NCBI RefSeq assembly: GCF_900240265.1
Contig: NZ_LT964739.1
Span: forward strand, 1,675,296-1,739,295
DNA from: Galactobacillus timonensis
Lineage (GTDB): Bacteria > Bacillota_I > Bacilli_A > Erysipelotrichales > Erysipelotrichaceae
Reading direction: 5' to 3'
Length of the DNA: 64,000 nt
In this document: positions 45,543-55,840 of the stretch, one piece after another
Numbering within the stretch: the stretch's first letter is position 1
Layout: each line of letters starts with the position of its first letter
Program-made: the position numbers and the translations under genes
Notes under the pieces: generated by a model
Seen by the model: only the letters and a program-made list of their open reading frames with translations
The model's database searches: none
What the model was told of the DNA's origin: nothing

Positions 45543-46159
45543 CAGAGTTAAAGGTATTATCTTTGCCATATTCCTGTAGAACGGATGAATGGCTGTATTA
45601 CAAGGAAACCAGGAAAGTAATACAACTATTGGTCAATGATCATATGGAGCCTGCAGATATCAAGAAGCTGAATAAAGAGCAGAACATTTTTAATGCGGTT
45701 ACTGCAAGGCACAGCAACGATATTTGCATTGCTGTATTAAGAAGAATTGCGAGTACTGATGATGATTTCCGCAGAATGTTTCTTGAAAAGGATGTGGATA
45801 CACAGAAAGTGATGTGCGTCATGATGATTATGCTGACAAATCATACCTTCTACGATTTCATGGATCATATATATAAGGAAAAGCTGATCCTGAATGATAA
45901 TCATCTGACCAGAGCAGAAGTTCTCTCGTTTATGCATGAATTGCAGAACAGGGATGATAAGGCTTCTAAATGGATTGATAAAAGCATTAAGAAATTTGTG
46001 GGAGTAATTCTCAGCATTTTGTCAGAAGCAGGAATGATTGCACGGGATGGAAAGGATTATCAGATTCGTCGGCCGATTCTAACAGCAGATGTCGTCGATC
46101 TTTTAAAGTCATCGGGCTTACAGCAAATCTATAACATGCTTTTGGGGGAACGCTCATGA
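45539..46159 (+). CDS. brxA: BREX protein BrxA (DUF1819)
   Basis: Small NusB-like-fold protein of the BREX phage-defence system, essential or accessory depending on the subtype, reported to bind DNA. The 206-aa protein is recognised by its place at the head of the core operon and by DUF1819-type sequence: LPYSCRTDEWLYYKETRKV at the N-terminus, IASTDDDFRRMF, MIMLTNHTFYDFMDHIYKEKL, and a C-terminal LLKSSGLQQIYNMLLGE. It is helical throughout. It overlaps both neighbours by 4 nt, so it is made in step with the RHH protein and BrxB. Confidence 0.9.
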   Translation: MTELKVLSLPYSCRTDEWLYYKETRKVIQLLVNDHMEPADIKKLNKEQNIFNAVTARHSNDICIAVLRRIASTDDDFRRMFLEKDVDTQKVMCVMMIMLTNHTFYDFMDHIYKEKLILNDNHLTRAEVLSFMHELQNRDDKASKWIDKSIKKFVGVILSILSEAGMIARDGKDYQIRRPILTADVVDLLKSSGLQQIYNMLLGERS

Positions 46160-46737
46160 GAACGATTGAAGAACGACTCGATATTCTGGAACAAAAAATC
46201 CAGTCGGAAGATTTTAGAAAGAATACCGGACTTGGAAATGAAGTCGGTTACTATGTGTTTGACTATGATCCAAGTCAGGAATTGACTGTCCGGACGCGTG
46301 TCAAGAAGTTGCAGGAGACTAATACAGAAAAGAAGTTTGGCTATGAACTTATTGTATATGATCTCTATGAATTGATGCTGAAGCTGATTCAGGAAGATGA
46401 TGAATATGATGATTTAAAGGAGATGGAAGAGGAAGAGGGAACAGATTACATCTTCACTTCTATTCAGCAGGAACTGAACTTTGATGATGAAAACAGCATC
46501 ATGATTCAGTACATCATGGAACATACTCCGGATGATGCGGTTGTGTTTCTGACAGGGGTAGGTAAATGCTTTCCGATTCTAAGATCTCATAAAATTTTGA
46601 ATAATTTGCACCAGCAGATGGATCACTGCCCAGTAGTAATGTTTTTCCCTGGCGTATATAACGGGAACTCATTGCGTATATTCGGAGAAATTAAAGACGA
46701 CAACTATTACAGAGCATTTCCACTGGTAGAAAGATAA
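46156..46737 (+). CDS. brxB: BREX protein BrxB (DUF1788)
   Basis: DUF1788 protein of BREX, of unclear biochemical role, thought to be part of the complex with PglZ and BrxC. The 193-aa protein starts TIEERLDILEQKIQSEDF, and contains GNEVGYYVFDYDPSQE and VVFLTGVGKCFPILRSHKIL, then VVMFFPGVYNGNSLRIFG, all typical of BrxB. Nothing suggests a catalytic site. It overlaps brxA by 4 nt and is followed by brxC after 18 nt. Confidence 0.92.
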   Translation: MRTIEERLDILEQKIQSEDFRKNTGLGNEVGYYVFDYDPSQELTVRTRVKKLQETNTEKKFGYELIVYDLYELMLKLIQEDDEYDDLKEMEEEEGTDYIFTSIQQELNFDDENSIMIQYIMEHTPDDAVVFLTGVGKCFPILRSHKILNNLHQQMDHCPVVMFFPGVYNGNSLRIFGEIKDDNYYRAFPLVER

Positions 46738-46755
46738 TTAAAGAAGGTACACATT

Positions 46756-49700
46756 ATGAAAATCAAGGACATGTTTGAAAAACCAATTGATCGTGAGATT
46801 ACAGGCGTAATCAAGGTCGGGCAGAATGCTGAAAAGGATAAGGAACAGGAACTGGAAGAGTACGTTGTTACCAGAGAGCTTGCGAAGCACTTCCATGAAT
46901 TCTTCGATGTGTATGCAAGGTCTATCAATACTCCAACAGATCAGATGGGAGTCTGGATTTCCGGATTCTTTGGCTCTGGTAAATCACACTTTTTAAAAAT
47001 CTTGTCTTATATCCTTGACGATGAAGAAGTGGATGGAAAAAGAGCAGTTGATTACTTCAAGAACAAAAAACTAATTGCAGAGAGTCCTATTGATATGGGA
47101 AATATGGTTCTGGCCAGCAATACTCCTACAAAGGCGATTCTTTTCAATGTTGATTCCAAGAGCTCTGCTTCTGCAAAGGCTGACAGCAATGCCATAGTGA
47201 ATACTTTCAATCGTGTCTTTAATGAAAAATTAGGCTATTTTGGCGCCAATCCTGCATTAGCGGATCTGGAAAGAAATCTTGATATTGAAGGAAAATACCA
47301 TCAATTTAAAGAAACCTATCAGCAAATCACAGGTGTGAACTGGCTTGATGATAGACGTAAGTTTATGCTGAGACGCGGCAAGGTAGTAGAGGCTTTGGTT
47401 CGGATGGGGTATATGAACCGTGAAGAGGCTGATCTTTGGGCGAAAGAATCAACAACTTCAAACTATCGCTTATCATCTGATGATTTCGCTCAAATAGTTG
47501 AAGATTATATTAACCGTACTGGAAATAGAGTAGTATTCCTGGCAGATGAAATTGGACAGTTTATTGCAACAGATACCAATTTGATGCTGAATTTACAGAC
47601 GATTACCGAAGATCTTGGAACGCATTGTAAAGGTAAAGCATGGGTAATCGTAACCGCACAGGAAGACATTGACTCCATGGTGGAGAATATTCACGGAAAT
47701 GCCAATGACTTTTCTAAGATTCAGGGCAGATTCAGTACGAGACTATCGCTTTCTTCTGTAAATGCCGATGAAGTTATCCGTGAACGAATTCTGAAGAAGA
47801 ATGAGAATGGAACAGAGACTTTAAAAGCTCTGTATGAACAGAAGGAAACACAGATTCAAAATGTCGTAGATTTCCGCGATACGGTGGAAATGAAGAAGTA
47901 TAAGAATGCGGATGAGTTTGCGGCTGTTTATCCCTTCCTTCCTTATCAATTCAATTTGCTGGCAAGCGTTCTGAATGCGATCCGTTTGAATAGTTCAACT
48001 GGCAAACATCTGTCAGAAGGTGAAAGATCAATGCTTGGTGCTTATCAGGAAGCTGCCAGTTCAGTTATGAATCAAGAAGAGGGAGTCTTAATTCCTTTTT
48101 ATCGTTTTTATGACGATTTAGTAAGATTTCTGGATCATACGCACAGTATTGTCATTCAGAGAGCGGAAGATAATGAAAGAATCAATCCTGCACATGAACA
48201 GGATAATTTCACCGTGAATGTATTAAAGACGTTATTCCTGTTGAAGTATGTAAATGGAATACCTTTGACGGTAAACAATATCGTCAGTTTCATGGTAGAC
48301 AATGTAGATTCAGATCGCATTGAAATCAGGAAAAAGGTTGAGGAGTCTTTACGTCTTCTGGTTAATGAAGCAATGGTTTCTAAACTTCAGGATCATTATG
48401 AATTCCTGACAGATGAAGAACAGGATATTAACCGGCAGATCCGTAACAGAGAGGTTGCACCAAGTGAAGTGATTTCTTCTATTGGCGGATTAATTACAAA
48501 TAATATCTACACAGATACACGTTATCGGGTACAGAGATTCAATGGAAAATATACCTTTGCTTATAATCTGACAATAGACAATCAGCCTTATAGAAGCCCT
48601 AAGGATGCAGAAATCGGTGTGAGAATCATTACTCCTCGTTATGATGGTGATCATTCTGATAATGCTTTGTCATGGCTTTCTTTCCAGAACAAAGAAGTAA
48701 TCTTAAGGTTGCCAGCAGACAATATAGAATATTACGAAGAAATGCATAATTCCCTGCAGATTCTAGACTATCTAAGATCTGTAGCAGATCCGAATAAAGG
48801 AAGATCTACATCAATTCGTTCAGAAAAGAATGAACAGGCTAAAAAGAGCAATGACGCTGCACTGGATTCTTTTAATGATGCGATTGGAAATGCAGATGTA
48901 TTTGTTAATAACCAGCTGGCAGATGACATTACAACAAAGGATGCATCTGCAAAGATTTCAGCTGGTCTGGAGAAACTTGTAAGCAACGTATTCTATCGTT
49001 TGGATTACATAGATGAATCCAAGGATGATTCAGATATTCGCAACTTAATCAAGACTGCTACAAGAATTGAGAAGATTGATTTGACGCCAGGTTTGAAATC
49101 TAACGCAAGAGCAGTTAAGGATATGAAAGATTACATGGATATGAACACAAATGCTCATATAAGTGTATCCATGCGCTCTTTAGCAGAAAGATATAGCGCA
49201 GCACCTTATGGCTATATTGAGTCTGATATTCATTGGCTTGCAGCAAAACTGTTTGTGAGCGGCCAAATCAACGCAACTATAGAAAAGTCTCCGATCTCTC
49301 TTTATACAAAATCCGCTGATGATTTATGCAGTTATTTTGTAGGAAGAAGATATGAAGATAAGCTTCAGTTCCATACAAAAGGTATAGTTGATCCATTAGC
49401 TGAAAAAGCAGCGAAAGAGATCTCCAAAGAATTATTTGGCGCAACAGAAGTCACTACTGACACAGACAGACTGATGGTGAATTTTCAGGAGCATGCAAAA
49501 TCTCTTCTGGGAGAATGCGAAGGCTATCTGAGAGAATATGATTCTAATCCAAGATTACCGGGACAGGATGTTGTTAAAAGTGGTATTGCTTTATTAAAAA
49601 AGATTATGGCAGCAAAAGACACTGATGACTTCTATTCCATTCTCAAGAATCAAAAGAATGATTATATGGATCTCAGTGAAGATCTTAGTGCAGTAAAGAC

Positions 49701-50367
49701 ATTCTTCAAGGGATCAACCCTGAAAGATATCTTTATTAATAAGGGCTTAAAGGCAATCGATCTTTACGAAAATAGTAAGGTTTACATTACAGATAAATCT
49801 ATCAGTGACACAGTAGAACAGATTAGATCTATTGTTGAAAGTAGGTCTCCTTATGAACAGATCCGAAAGATTAAAGATCTGTATGATACCTTCATCCTTA
49901 AATATAATGAGGTTCTTGATCAGAAGCTTAATGATATTAAACCGGTTATTGATCAGAACGAGACAACCGTCTTAAATGCGTTAAGTAATAGATGGTATAA
50001 GGATCAATTCGAAGCCAGAGTTAAGACAGATTATAAGAATCTAAATGAACGTGCCAAGAAAGAAACAGATATTTCTGTTCTGCTTGGCTATCAGAATCAG
50101 GCATCGGCAATCTGCATGAATTACCTGAATCATTTCGCAGAAATGCCCGAAAAAGATCCTTCTATTCCAAGCGAGAAAGATGATTCTGAAGGTGATGTTA
50201 CACCGCCTGTAGTTGAAAAGAAAACGAAGACTTTGTTTGCTAAGAACATCACATCTTCGCAGTGGGTTATCACTAATGAGGAACAATTGAATCATTATAT
50301 TGAACAATTAAAAAATCGTTTAAGACAAGAATTAGAAGACTCTGATGAAGTGGATCTGAAGTTCTAA
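46756..50367 (+). CDS. brxC: BREX P-loop ATPase BrxC
   Basis: Large ATPase (1,203 aa) of the BREX core; its relatives are needed both for host methylation and for phage exclusion. The N-terminus has VWISGFFGSGKSHFLKILSY, with Walker A GSGKSH at about residue 75, and the acidic VVFLADEIGQFIATDTN block at about residue 257 is the Walker B region. WVIVTAQEDIDSMVENIHG fits a sensor motif. The rest is a long mostly helical region with no other domain I recognise. It is intact and of usual family length. AAGAAGG precedes ATG 46756; pglX follows after 19 nt. Confidence 0.94.
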   Translation: MKIKDMFEKPIDREITGVIKVGQNAEKDKEQELEEYVVTRELAKHFHEFFDVYARSINTPTDQMGVWISGFFGSGKSHFLKILSYILDDEEVDGKRAVDYFKNKKLIAESPIDMGNMVLASNTPTKAILFNVDSKSSASAKADSNAIVNTFNRVFNEKLGYFGANPALADLERNLDIEGKYHQFKETYQQITGVNWLDDRRKFMLRRGKVVEALVRMGYMNREEADLWAKESTTSNYRLSSDDFAQIVEDYINRTGNRVVFLADEIGQFIATDTNLMLNLQTITEDLGTHCKGKAWVIVTAQEDIDSMVENIHGNANDFSKIQGRFSTRLSLSSVNADEVIRERILKKNENGTETLKALYEQKETQIQNVVDFRDTVEMKKYKNADEFAAVYPFLPYQFNLLASVLNAIRLNSSTGKHLSEGERSMLGAYQEAASSVMNQEEGVLIPFYRFYDDLVRFLDHTHSIVIQRAEDNERINPAHEQDNFTVNVLKTLFLLKYVNGIPLTVNNIVSFMVDNVDSDRIEIRKKVEESLRLLVNEAMVSKLQDHYEFLTDEEQDINRQIRNREVAPSEVISSIGGLITNNIYTDTRYRVQRFNGKYTFAYNLTIDNQPYRSPKDAEIGVRIITPRYDGDHSDNALSWLSFQNKEVILRLPADNIEYYEEMHNSLQILDYLRSVADPNKGRSTSIRSEKNEQAKKSNDAALDSFNDAIGNADVFVNNQLADDITTKDASAKISAGLEKLVSNVFYRLDYIDESKDDSDIRNLIKTATRIEKIDLTPGLKSNARAVKDMKDYMDMNTNAHISVSMRSLAERYSAAPYGYIESDIHWLAAKLFVSGQINATIEKSPISLYTKSADDLCSYFVGRRYEDKLQFHTKGIVDPLAEKAAKEISKELFGATEVTTDTDRLMVNFQEHAKSLLGECEGYLREYDSNPRLPGQDVVKSGIALLKKIMAAKDTDDFYSILKNQKNDYMDLSEDLSAVKTFFKGSTLKDIFINKGLKAIDLYENSKVYITDKSISDTVEQIRSIVESRSPYEQIRKIKDLYDTFILKYNEVLDQKLNDIKPVIDQNETTVLNALSNRWYKDQFEARVKTDYKNLNERAKKETDISVLLGYQNQASAICMNYLNHFAEMPEKDPSIPSEKDDSEGDVTPPVVEKKTKTLFAKNITSSQWVITNEEQLNHYIEQLKNRLRQELEDSDEVDLKF

Positions 50368-50386
50368 GCATAAAGGGGAAAGCAGT

Positions 50387-53300
50387 ATGAATAAATCGGC
50401 AATAAAAAACTTTGCAGTCTGGGCAAGAAACAGACTGATGAATGATGTTAAAACAATTACAGGAATGTATGGAATTACTGAAAAAGGTATTTCCGATCCA
50501 TTACCTGCTTCTACAAGCCAGATCCAGTATTTTGATATTGGTACGAAGCAACCAGTATCACTGACTGGAGAAGATATAACAAGTAGAAAGAACATTGCCA
50601 ATAGTTTAAAACAAGCCGCAGAAAAGTCCGATTATTCAACTGCATATAATCTGTTAATTGAAACGACTGCATCATCCTGGTTTAACCGTTTAGCTGCCAT
50701 TCGCTACATGGAAGTAAACGATTATTTTGATGATGGATTAAGAATGCTTTCTTCCTCAGAAGAAGGCCTGGTGGATCCAGATATCGTTGCTACTCCGTTT
50801 AATTCAGATCTTGAATTTACCGATGAAGAAAGACAGCAGGTTATTGCCTGGAAGAATAACAACCAGAACAATGAATTGTTCCGCTTTCTCTTATTAAAGA
50901 GATGTAACCGGCTTTCACAATCCATGCCTGGTTTATTTGAAAAGAAGAATGATTCTTCAGAGTTTCTACTAAGACCAAGCTATATCGATCAGGATGGAGT
51001 CATTTATCATCTGACACATGATATTGATGAAGATGACTGGAAAGACCAGGTACAGATCATTGGGTGGCTGTATCAGTATTACAATGCAGAACTAAAGGAT
51101 GATACCTTTAAGCAATTAAAAAAGAACAATAAGATTTCCAAGGAAAGAATCCCATCTGCTACGCAGCTGTTTACACCAGACTGGATTGTTCGCTACATGG
51201 TAGAAAATTCCCTTGGAAGAATTTACATCAATCATCGCATTATTGATGGTGTTTATGCCGATGGACTTGGTCTTGATGAAATGACAGATGATGAGATCTC
51301 TGAAAATAGGATCTCATCAGAAAAAGTAATTGCTGATCAGTTTGGGTGGAAATACTTCATCCCGGAAGCACACCAATCAAGAATAATTGAAGAGCAATTT
51401 GACAATGAGTGGAGAGCAGAAAAGCTGGAACCAGAAGATCTAACTTTCATTGATCCATCAATGGGAAGCGGCCATATTCTGGTCTATGCTTTTGATGTGC
51501 TCATGCGGATCTATCAGTCATATGGCTATACAGATAGAGATGCAGTCAGATCAATTCTTACTTATAACCTGTATGGCCTGGATATTGACGAAAGAGCATA
51601 TCAGCTTGCTTATTTTGCAGTATTAATGAAAGCAAGACAGTATGATCGTAGGATTTTATCCAGAGGTATCGTTCCACATGTTTACGCCATCGAAGAAAGC
51701 AATGACATTAACTACGCTCATCTCAAATATATTGGCAATAAGCTTCCTGATTCAGAGAGAAAGAATGGTATTGCAGAGCTTGAAAGGCTTCTGGATGATT
51801 TCAGAGATGCAAAGATTTATGGATCCATTATCAAAGTACAGAACTATAACTTTGATTCCTTAAGAAAACTCCTGGATGCAACAGACAGCGGTATTGGATC
51901 AACAGTTAAAGAAGAAACAATCGGAATTGAAGATAACATCGCAAAGATCAGAAGAATCATAGACATCGCAGAAGTGATGCAGAGAAGATACATGGTTACT
52001 GTTACTAATCCACCATACATGGGCGGAAGCAATATGAATGCCAAGTTATCTGCATATGTAAAGAACAATTATCCGGATTCTAAGTCAGATCTTTTCTCTG
52101 TATTCATGGAAGTTTGTTCAAGACAGATCAAACAAAATGGTTTGTATGCGATGATTACGCAGCAATCCTGGATGTTTCTTTCAAGTTTTGAAAAGTTGAG
52201 AGAAAAGATAACAGGTAATACAACAGTAAATATGGTTCATCTTGGAGCCAGAGCATTTGATGATATTGGCGGTGAAGTAGTACAGACTACCACTTTCGTC
52301 AATTATGGGAAGAGATATCCAAATTATAAAGGCGCATATATTCGATTGGTTGATTTTAATGGTGAAGAACTACAACGCCAGAAAACTCTGGAAGCAATAT
52401 CCAATCATAACTGTGGCTATTACTATGAGACCTGCAGTGATAACTTTGCTAAGGTACCTGGAATGCCGGTGGCATATTGGATTAGCAAAAAAATATTAGA
52501 TTCTTTTACTAAGGGAACAAAAATCGGAGATATTGTTGAAGTGGTTACAGGAATGTCTACAGGTAATAATGATGAATATCTACGTGTTTGGTCAGAGGTG
52601 AGTTTTAATAGAATTGCGCTATATAAGAGTGACATGAGCTCTATAGATCTTTCAACTACTCCTTGGATTCCATATAACAAAGGGGGAGAAGCTAGAAAAT
52701 GGTATGGCAATAACAATCATATAGTTAAATGGAGTGAATCTAGTCATTTTCACAGAGCAAGACCAACATTTAGTCATTTGTATTTAATGGCTGGAATAAC
52801 ATGGTCTTTTGTGACTTCAGGAATGTTCTCTGCCCGATATTATCCTAATGGCTTCCTTTGGGATGTGGCCGGTTCACCGTGTGTCATAAATGATAGGGAT
52901 ACTATGCTTTATGTCTTAGGGTATTTATCCACCAATATTGCAAATCAAATTTTGAAGATCATAAATCCAACATTAAATTGTCAGGTGATTGATATTCAAC
53001 GAACACCAATCTTGTTAAAAAAAGAAGTTGAGAAAAATGTGGATTCAATTTCAAACTTTTGTATTCGTATTTCTAGAGCGGAGTGGGATTCCTTTGAAAC
53101 TTCATGGGACTTCAAACGTCATCCTCTTCTTCCAAGACTAGCAACAGGAAGCGAAGCAGTGTTTATTGATAAAGGCAATATCTTTGGCAGTCTTACTTAT
53201 TCTAGTAACAGGATCAGTGATGCATTCAAATACTGGAAAGAAGAGTGTGATAATCGCTTTAATCAGCTGAAGAGCAATGAAGAAGAACTGAATCGTATCT

Positions 53301-54130
53301 TCATTGATATCTATGGTTTGCAGGATGAATTAACACCAGAGGAAGATGACAGCGATGTTACTGTACGTAAAGCTGATCTGACACGTGATATTAAGTCATT
53401 GATTTCCTATGCGGTTGGCTGCATGTTCGGTCGTTATTCTCTGGATGAGGATGGATTGGTTTATGCGGGCGGTACCTTTGACATGAACAGGTATCATATC
53501 TTTATTCCTGATAATGACAATGTTCTTCCTATTACCGATGAGAAGTATCTGGATGATGATATTGTTCATAGGTTCTGTGATTGGACCAGTGTTGTTTATG
53601 GAAAAGAGACTTTGGAAGAGAATCTGGACTATATAGCTAAGGCATTAGGGGATAAAGAGGGTACAAGCAGAGAATGCATTCGGAATTATTTCTTGAATGA
53701 GTTCTTTAAAGATCATTGTTCAACATATTCAGTTACTGGTAGTGGGAAACGCCCGATTTACTGGTTATTTGACAGTGGAAAGCAGAATGCATTCAAAGCA
53801 TTGGTCTATATGCACCGCTGGGATGAGAATACGATTGGACGTGTACGTCTCTATACACATGAAATCCAGAGCAAATATGAGACTGAGATGAAGACCGTTG
53901 AGGCTGATATTAATCAAAGCACTGATAATCGTCAGATTGCCCGTGATGAAAAGCGTCTGGATCATCTGAAAAAGCAGGTGGTTGAAATCAAGGAATACGA
54001 TGAAAAGCTGGAGCATCTTGCGGCTGAGCACATTACGATTGATTTGGATGATGGTGTAAAGGTGAATTACGAAAAAGTACAGACAGATCGTAATGGGAAG
54101 AAGTATCAGATACTTGCGCCAATTAAGTAA
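50387..54130 (+). CDS. pglX: BREX-1 adenine-specific DNA methyltransferase PglX
   Basis: Methylates an adenine in a short asymmetric recognition site, marking host DNA and, by family knowledge, required also for exclusion of phage. The 1,247-aa protein has DPSMGSGHILVYAFDVL (SAM-binding motif I) at about residue 355 and TNPPYMGGSNMNAKLSAYVK (catalytic NPPY) at about residue 540. The C-terminal half (about 700-1,050) is the target-recognition region and cannot be decoded by eye. Frame and length are intact; no inverted pglX copy or Xer recombinase flanks it, so no phase-variation cassette is visible. The stop is directly followed by the AlbA_2 gene. Confidence 0.95.
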   Translation: MNKSAIKNFAVWARNRLMNDVKTITGMYGITEKGISDPLPASTSQIQYFDIGTKQPVSLTGEDITSRKNIANSLKQAAEKSDYSTAYNLLIETTASSWFNRLAAIRYMEVNDYFDDGLRMLSSSEEGLVDPDIVATPFNSDLEFTDEERQQVIAWKNNNQNNELFRFLLLKRCNRLSQSMPGLFEKKNDSSEFLLRPSYIDQDGVIYHLTHDIDEDDWKDQVQIIGWLYQYYNAELKDDTFKQLKKNNKISKERIPSATQLFTPDWIVRYMVENSLGRIYINHRIIDGVYADGLGLDEMTDDEISENRISSEKVIADQFGWKYFIPEAHQSRIIEEQFDNEWRAEKLEPEDLTFIDPSMGSGHILVYAFDVLMRIYQSYGYTDRDAVRSILTYNLYGLDIDERAYQLAYFAVLMKARQYDRRILSRGIVPHVYAIEESNDINYAHLKYIGNKLPDSERKNGIAELERLLDDFRDAKIYGSIIKVQNYNFDSLRKLLDATDSGIGSTVKEETIGIEDNIAKIRRIIDIAEVMQRRYMVTVTNPPYMGGSNMNAKLSAYVKNNYPDSKSDLFSVFMEVCSRQIKQNGLYAMITQQSWMFLSSFEKLREKITGNTTVNMVHLGARAFDDIGGEVVQTTTFVNYGKRYPNYKGAYIRLVDFNGEELQRQKTLEAISNHNCGYYYETCSDNFAKVPGMPVAYWISKKILDSFTKGTKIGDIVEVVTGMSTGNNDEYLRVWSEVSFNRIALYKSDMSSIDLSTTPWIPYNKGGEARKWYGNNNHIVKWSESSHFHRARPTFSHLYLMAGITWSFVTSGMFSARYYPNGFLWDVAGSPCVINDRDTMLYVLGYLSTNIANQILKIINPTLNCQVIDIQRTPILLKKEVEKNVDSISNFCIRISRAEWDSFETSWDFKRHPLLPRLATGSEAVFIDKGNIFGSLTYSSNRISDAFKYWKEECDNRFNQLKSNEEELNRIFIDIYGLQDELTPEEDDSDVTVRKADLTRDIKSLISYAVGCMFGRYSLDEDGLVYAGGTFDMNRYHIFIPDNDNVLPITDEKYLDDDIVHRFCDWTSVVYGKETLEENLDYIAKALGDKEGTSRECIRNYFLNEFFKDHCSTYSVTGSGKRPIYWLFDSGKQNAFKALVYMHRWDENTIGRVRLYTHEIQSKYETEMKTVEADINQSTDNRQIARDEKRLDHLKKQVVEIKEYDEKLEHLAAEHITIDLDDGVKVNYEKVQTDRNGKKYQILAPIK

Positions 54131-54172
54131 TTGAACTGTTTCATTTATGAAGTGAAATTAAAGGAGGAATGC

Positions 54173-55681
54173 ATGATGCCTGAAGACAAAGCAGTAGAGC
54201 AATTAAAGAACTCACTTTTACATTTAAGAGAGGGAGATACTGTTGAACTGAAGAAATCATCTGATCTTCCTACTTCTTTCTGGGAAACATATTCTTCTTT
54301 CTCAAATACCAATGGAGGTCTGATTGTACTTGGTGTTTATGAGCAGAAAGAAGAAAATGAAATTCTTGGTGTAAACCATCCGGAACATATTCTTGAAACG
54401 TTATGGAATAACTTTTCTAATCCGGAAAAGGTTAGCTTCCGGACTGTGAACAATCAGGACGTATCTACTGCTGTTATAGATGATAAAACAGTTGTTCTGG
54501 TTCATGTCAATGAAGCTCCAGACGGCAAGAAGCCTGTTTATATTAACGGAAAAATGGAGAATTCCTATATTCGTACTGGCGATGGTGACCGTAGAGCAAC
54601 CAAAGATGAGATAGCTGCATTTTTGCGGAATGCAAAACCGGGAATGGATGCCCTTGCTGCAGATAGATGCACCATGGAAGATCTTGATGATGATTCTATA
54701 CTGGTGTTCAAGCAGATTGTTAACAGCAGATTTCCAAAGAAGAAGTATCTGGAAATGAATAATCTGGATTTTCTCATTGAAATCGGCGGCTGTATCAAGA
54801 ACCGTGCAACAAATAAGATTGAAGTACTAAGAGGTACCTTGCTTTTCTTTGGAAGGGTAAATTCAATTAAAGAATATTACCCTCATTTCCATTTGGATTA
54901 CTTCAACCGGAAAGGGAATAACCCCAGATGGATTGATCGAGTTTCAGATGATGAGCCCGGCGATGTTGAAATGAATCTTTTCAATTTCTATCGCATCGTA
55001 GATGAAAAACTAAAGAATCTGCTTATGGATTCATTTAAGCTTGATGAAAACCAGGTAAGGGTTGCTCCCTCAGATTTTGATGAAACCATCCGTGAATGCC
55101 TTGTTAATTGTCTGGCACATGCTGACTATGCACAGGGGTATCCATCATTAAAGATTGAAGCATATGACGGATGGTTTCGGTTCTTTAATCCTGGACAAAT
55201 GCTGATATCAGAAGAACAGTTTAGACTTGGCGGAGATTCCAGGCCAAGAAACGAAATTGTAATGAAAATGTTCCGGTTAATCGGTGCATCCGAAAGACAG
55301 GGATTTGGCGGCCCATTGATTTTTAAGGCTGCCCAGAGAAATGATTTCAGGCAGCCGGAAGTGGATACTAATCTGGAACATACGGAAGTGCGTGTATGGG
55401 ATATAGATCTGGCTGATTCTTATCCTGAACTTACTTCTACTGAAAAGAATGCTCTGCGATATATTACAAAAGGAAGGGGAGAAACCTCCATAAAAAATAT
55501 CAAAGAAGTGACAAAAGTGAACGACTATCAAACGCGAAAGGCTTTGAAGGTGTTGGAAGATAAAAATATTATTACTAAGGTTGGAAATGGTTCTTCTACA
55601 AGATATGTATTAAAAGAAGGATCCAAGGAATTTGTTACTCAGCTGCAGATCCTTCTGGATGTCCTGAAGAATCGAGCGTAA
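54173..55681 (+). CDS. AlbA_2/Schlafen-domain protein with ATPase fold, within BREX
   Basis: A 502-aa protein of the COG2865-like group. An AlbA_2 domain (about residues 20-150) shows GDTVELKKSSDLPTSFWETY and SNTNGGLIVLGVYE, then IRTGDGDRRATKDEIAAFLR. A GHKL-ATPase-like part (about 300-410) has ETIRECLVNCLAHADYAQGY and DGWFRFFNPGQMLISEEQF, and SERQGFGGPLIFKAA. A C-terminal winged-helix segment (NALRYITKGRGETSIKNIKE) completes it. Start at 54173 (or 54176) follows AAAGGAGG; upstream codons to 54131 have no site. It is not one of the six core BREX proteins, but its place between pglX and pglZ suggests regulation or an added effector function. Confidence 0.85.
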   Translation: MMPEDKAVEQLKNSLLHLREGDTVELKKSSDLPTSFWETYSSFSNTNGGLIVLGVYEQKEENEILGVNHPEHILETLWNNFSNPEKVSFRTVNNQDVSTAVIDDKTVVLVHVNEAPDGKKPVYINGKMENSYIRTGDGDRRATKDEIAAFLRNAKPGMDALAADRCTMEDLDDDSILVFKQIVNSRFPKKKYLEMNNLDFLIEIGGCIKNRATNKIEVLRGTLLFFGRVNSIKEYYPHFHLDYFNRKGNNPRWIDRVSDDEPGDVEMNLFNFYRIVDEKLKNLLMDSFKLDENQVRVAPSDFDETIRECLVNCLAHADYAQGYPSLKIEAYDGWFRFFNPGQMLISEEQFRLGGDSRPRNEIVMKMFRLIGASERQGFGGPLIFKAAQRNDFRQPEVDTNLEHTEVRVWDIDLADSYPELTSTEKNALRYITKGRGETSIKNIKEVTKVNDYQTRKALKVLEDKNIITKVGNGSSTRYVLKEGSKEFVTQLQILLDVLKNRA

Positions 55682-55688
55682 TAACGGG

Positions 55689-55817
55689 ATCATTTGATAA
55701 TCATTTGAAATCCTTGCGGATTTTGAACTGGGAGTGCAGAAAAAGGCTTAAATAAGCAGGATACATACATCACGAATCATTTGATGATCATTCGATGATC
55801 ATTTGAAGATCATTTGA
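55689..55817 (+). repeat. Phased 11-bp repeat array upstream of pglZ
   Basis: ATCATTTGA (one copy ATCATTCGA) starts at 55689, 55700, 55776, 55787, 55798 and 55809. Within each group the spacing is exactly 11 nt, about one helical turn, and the four-copy group ends 24 nt before pglZ. The units also create ATCAT-N3-ATGAT inverted repeats. It fills most of the 159-nt gap. Confidence 0.85.
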
Positions 55818-55840
55818 ATGGTTAAAGTACAGGTGAAAAT

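Noticed and set aside
50387..54130. Phase-variable pglX with recombinase
   Set aside because: No second pglX fragment, inverted repeat or Xer-type gene lies within the island; the only Xer gene is the core xerC at 6.4 kb.
55689..55817. CRISPR array
   Set aside because: Units are 9-11 nt with 2-nt gaps, far below CRISPR repeat and spacer lengths, and there are no cas genes.
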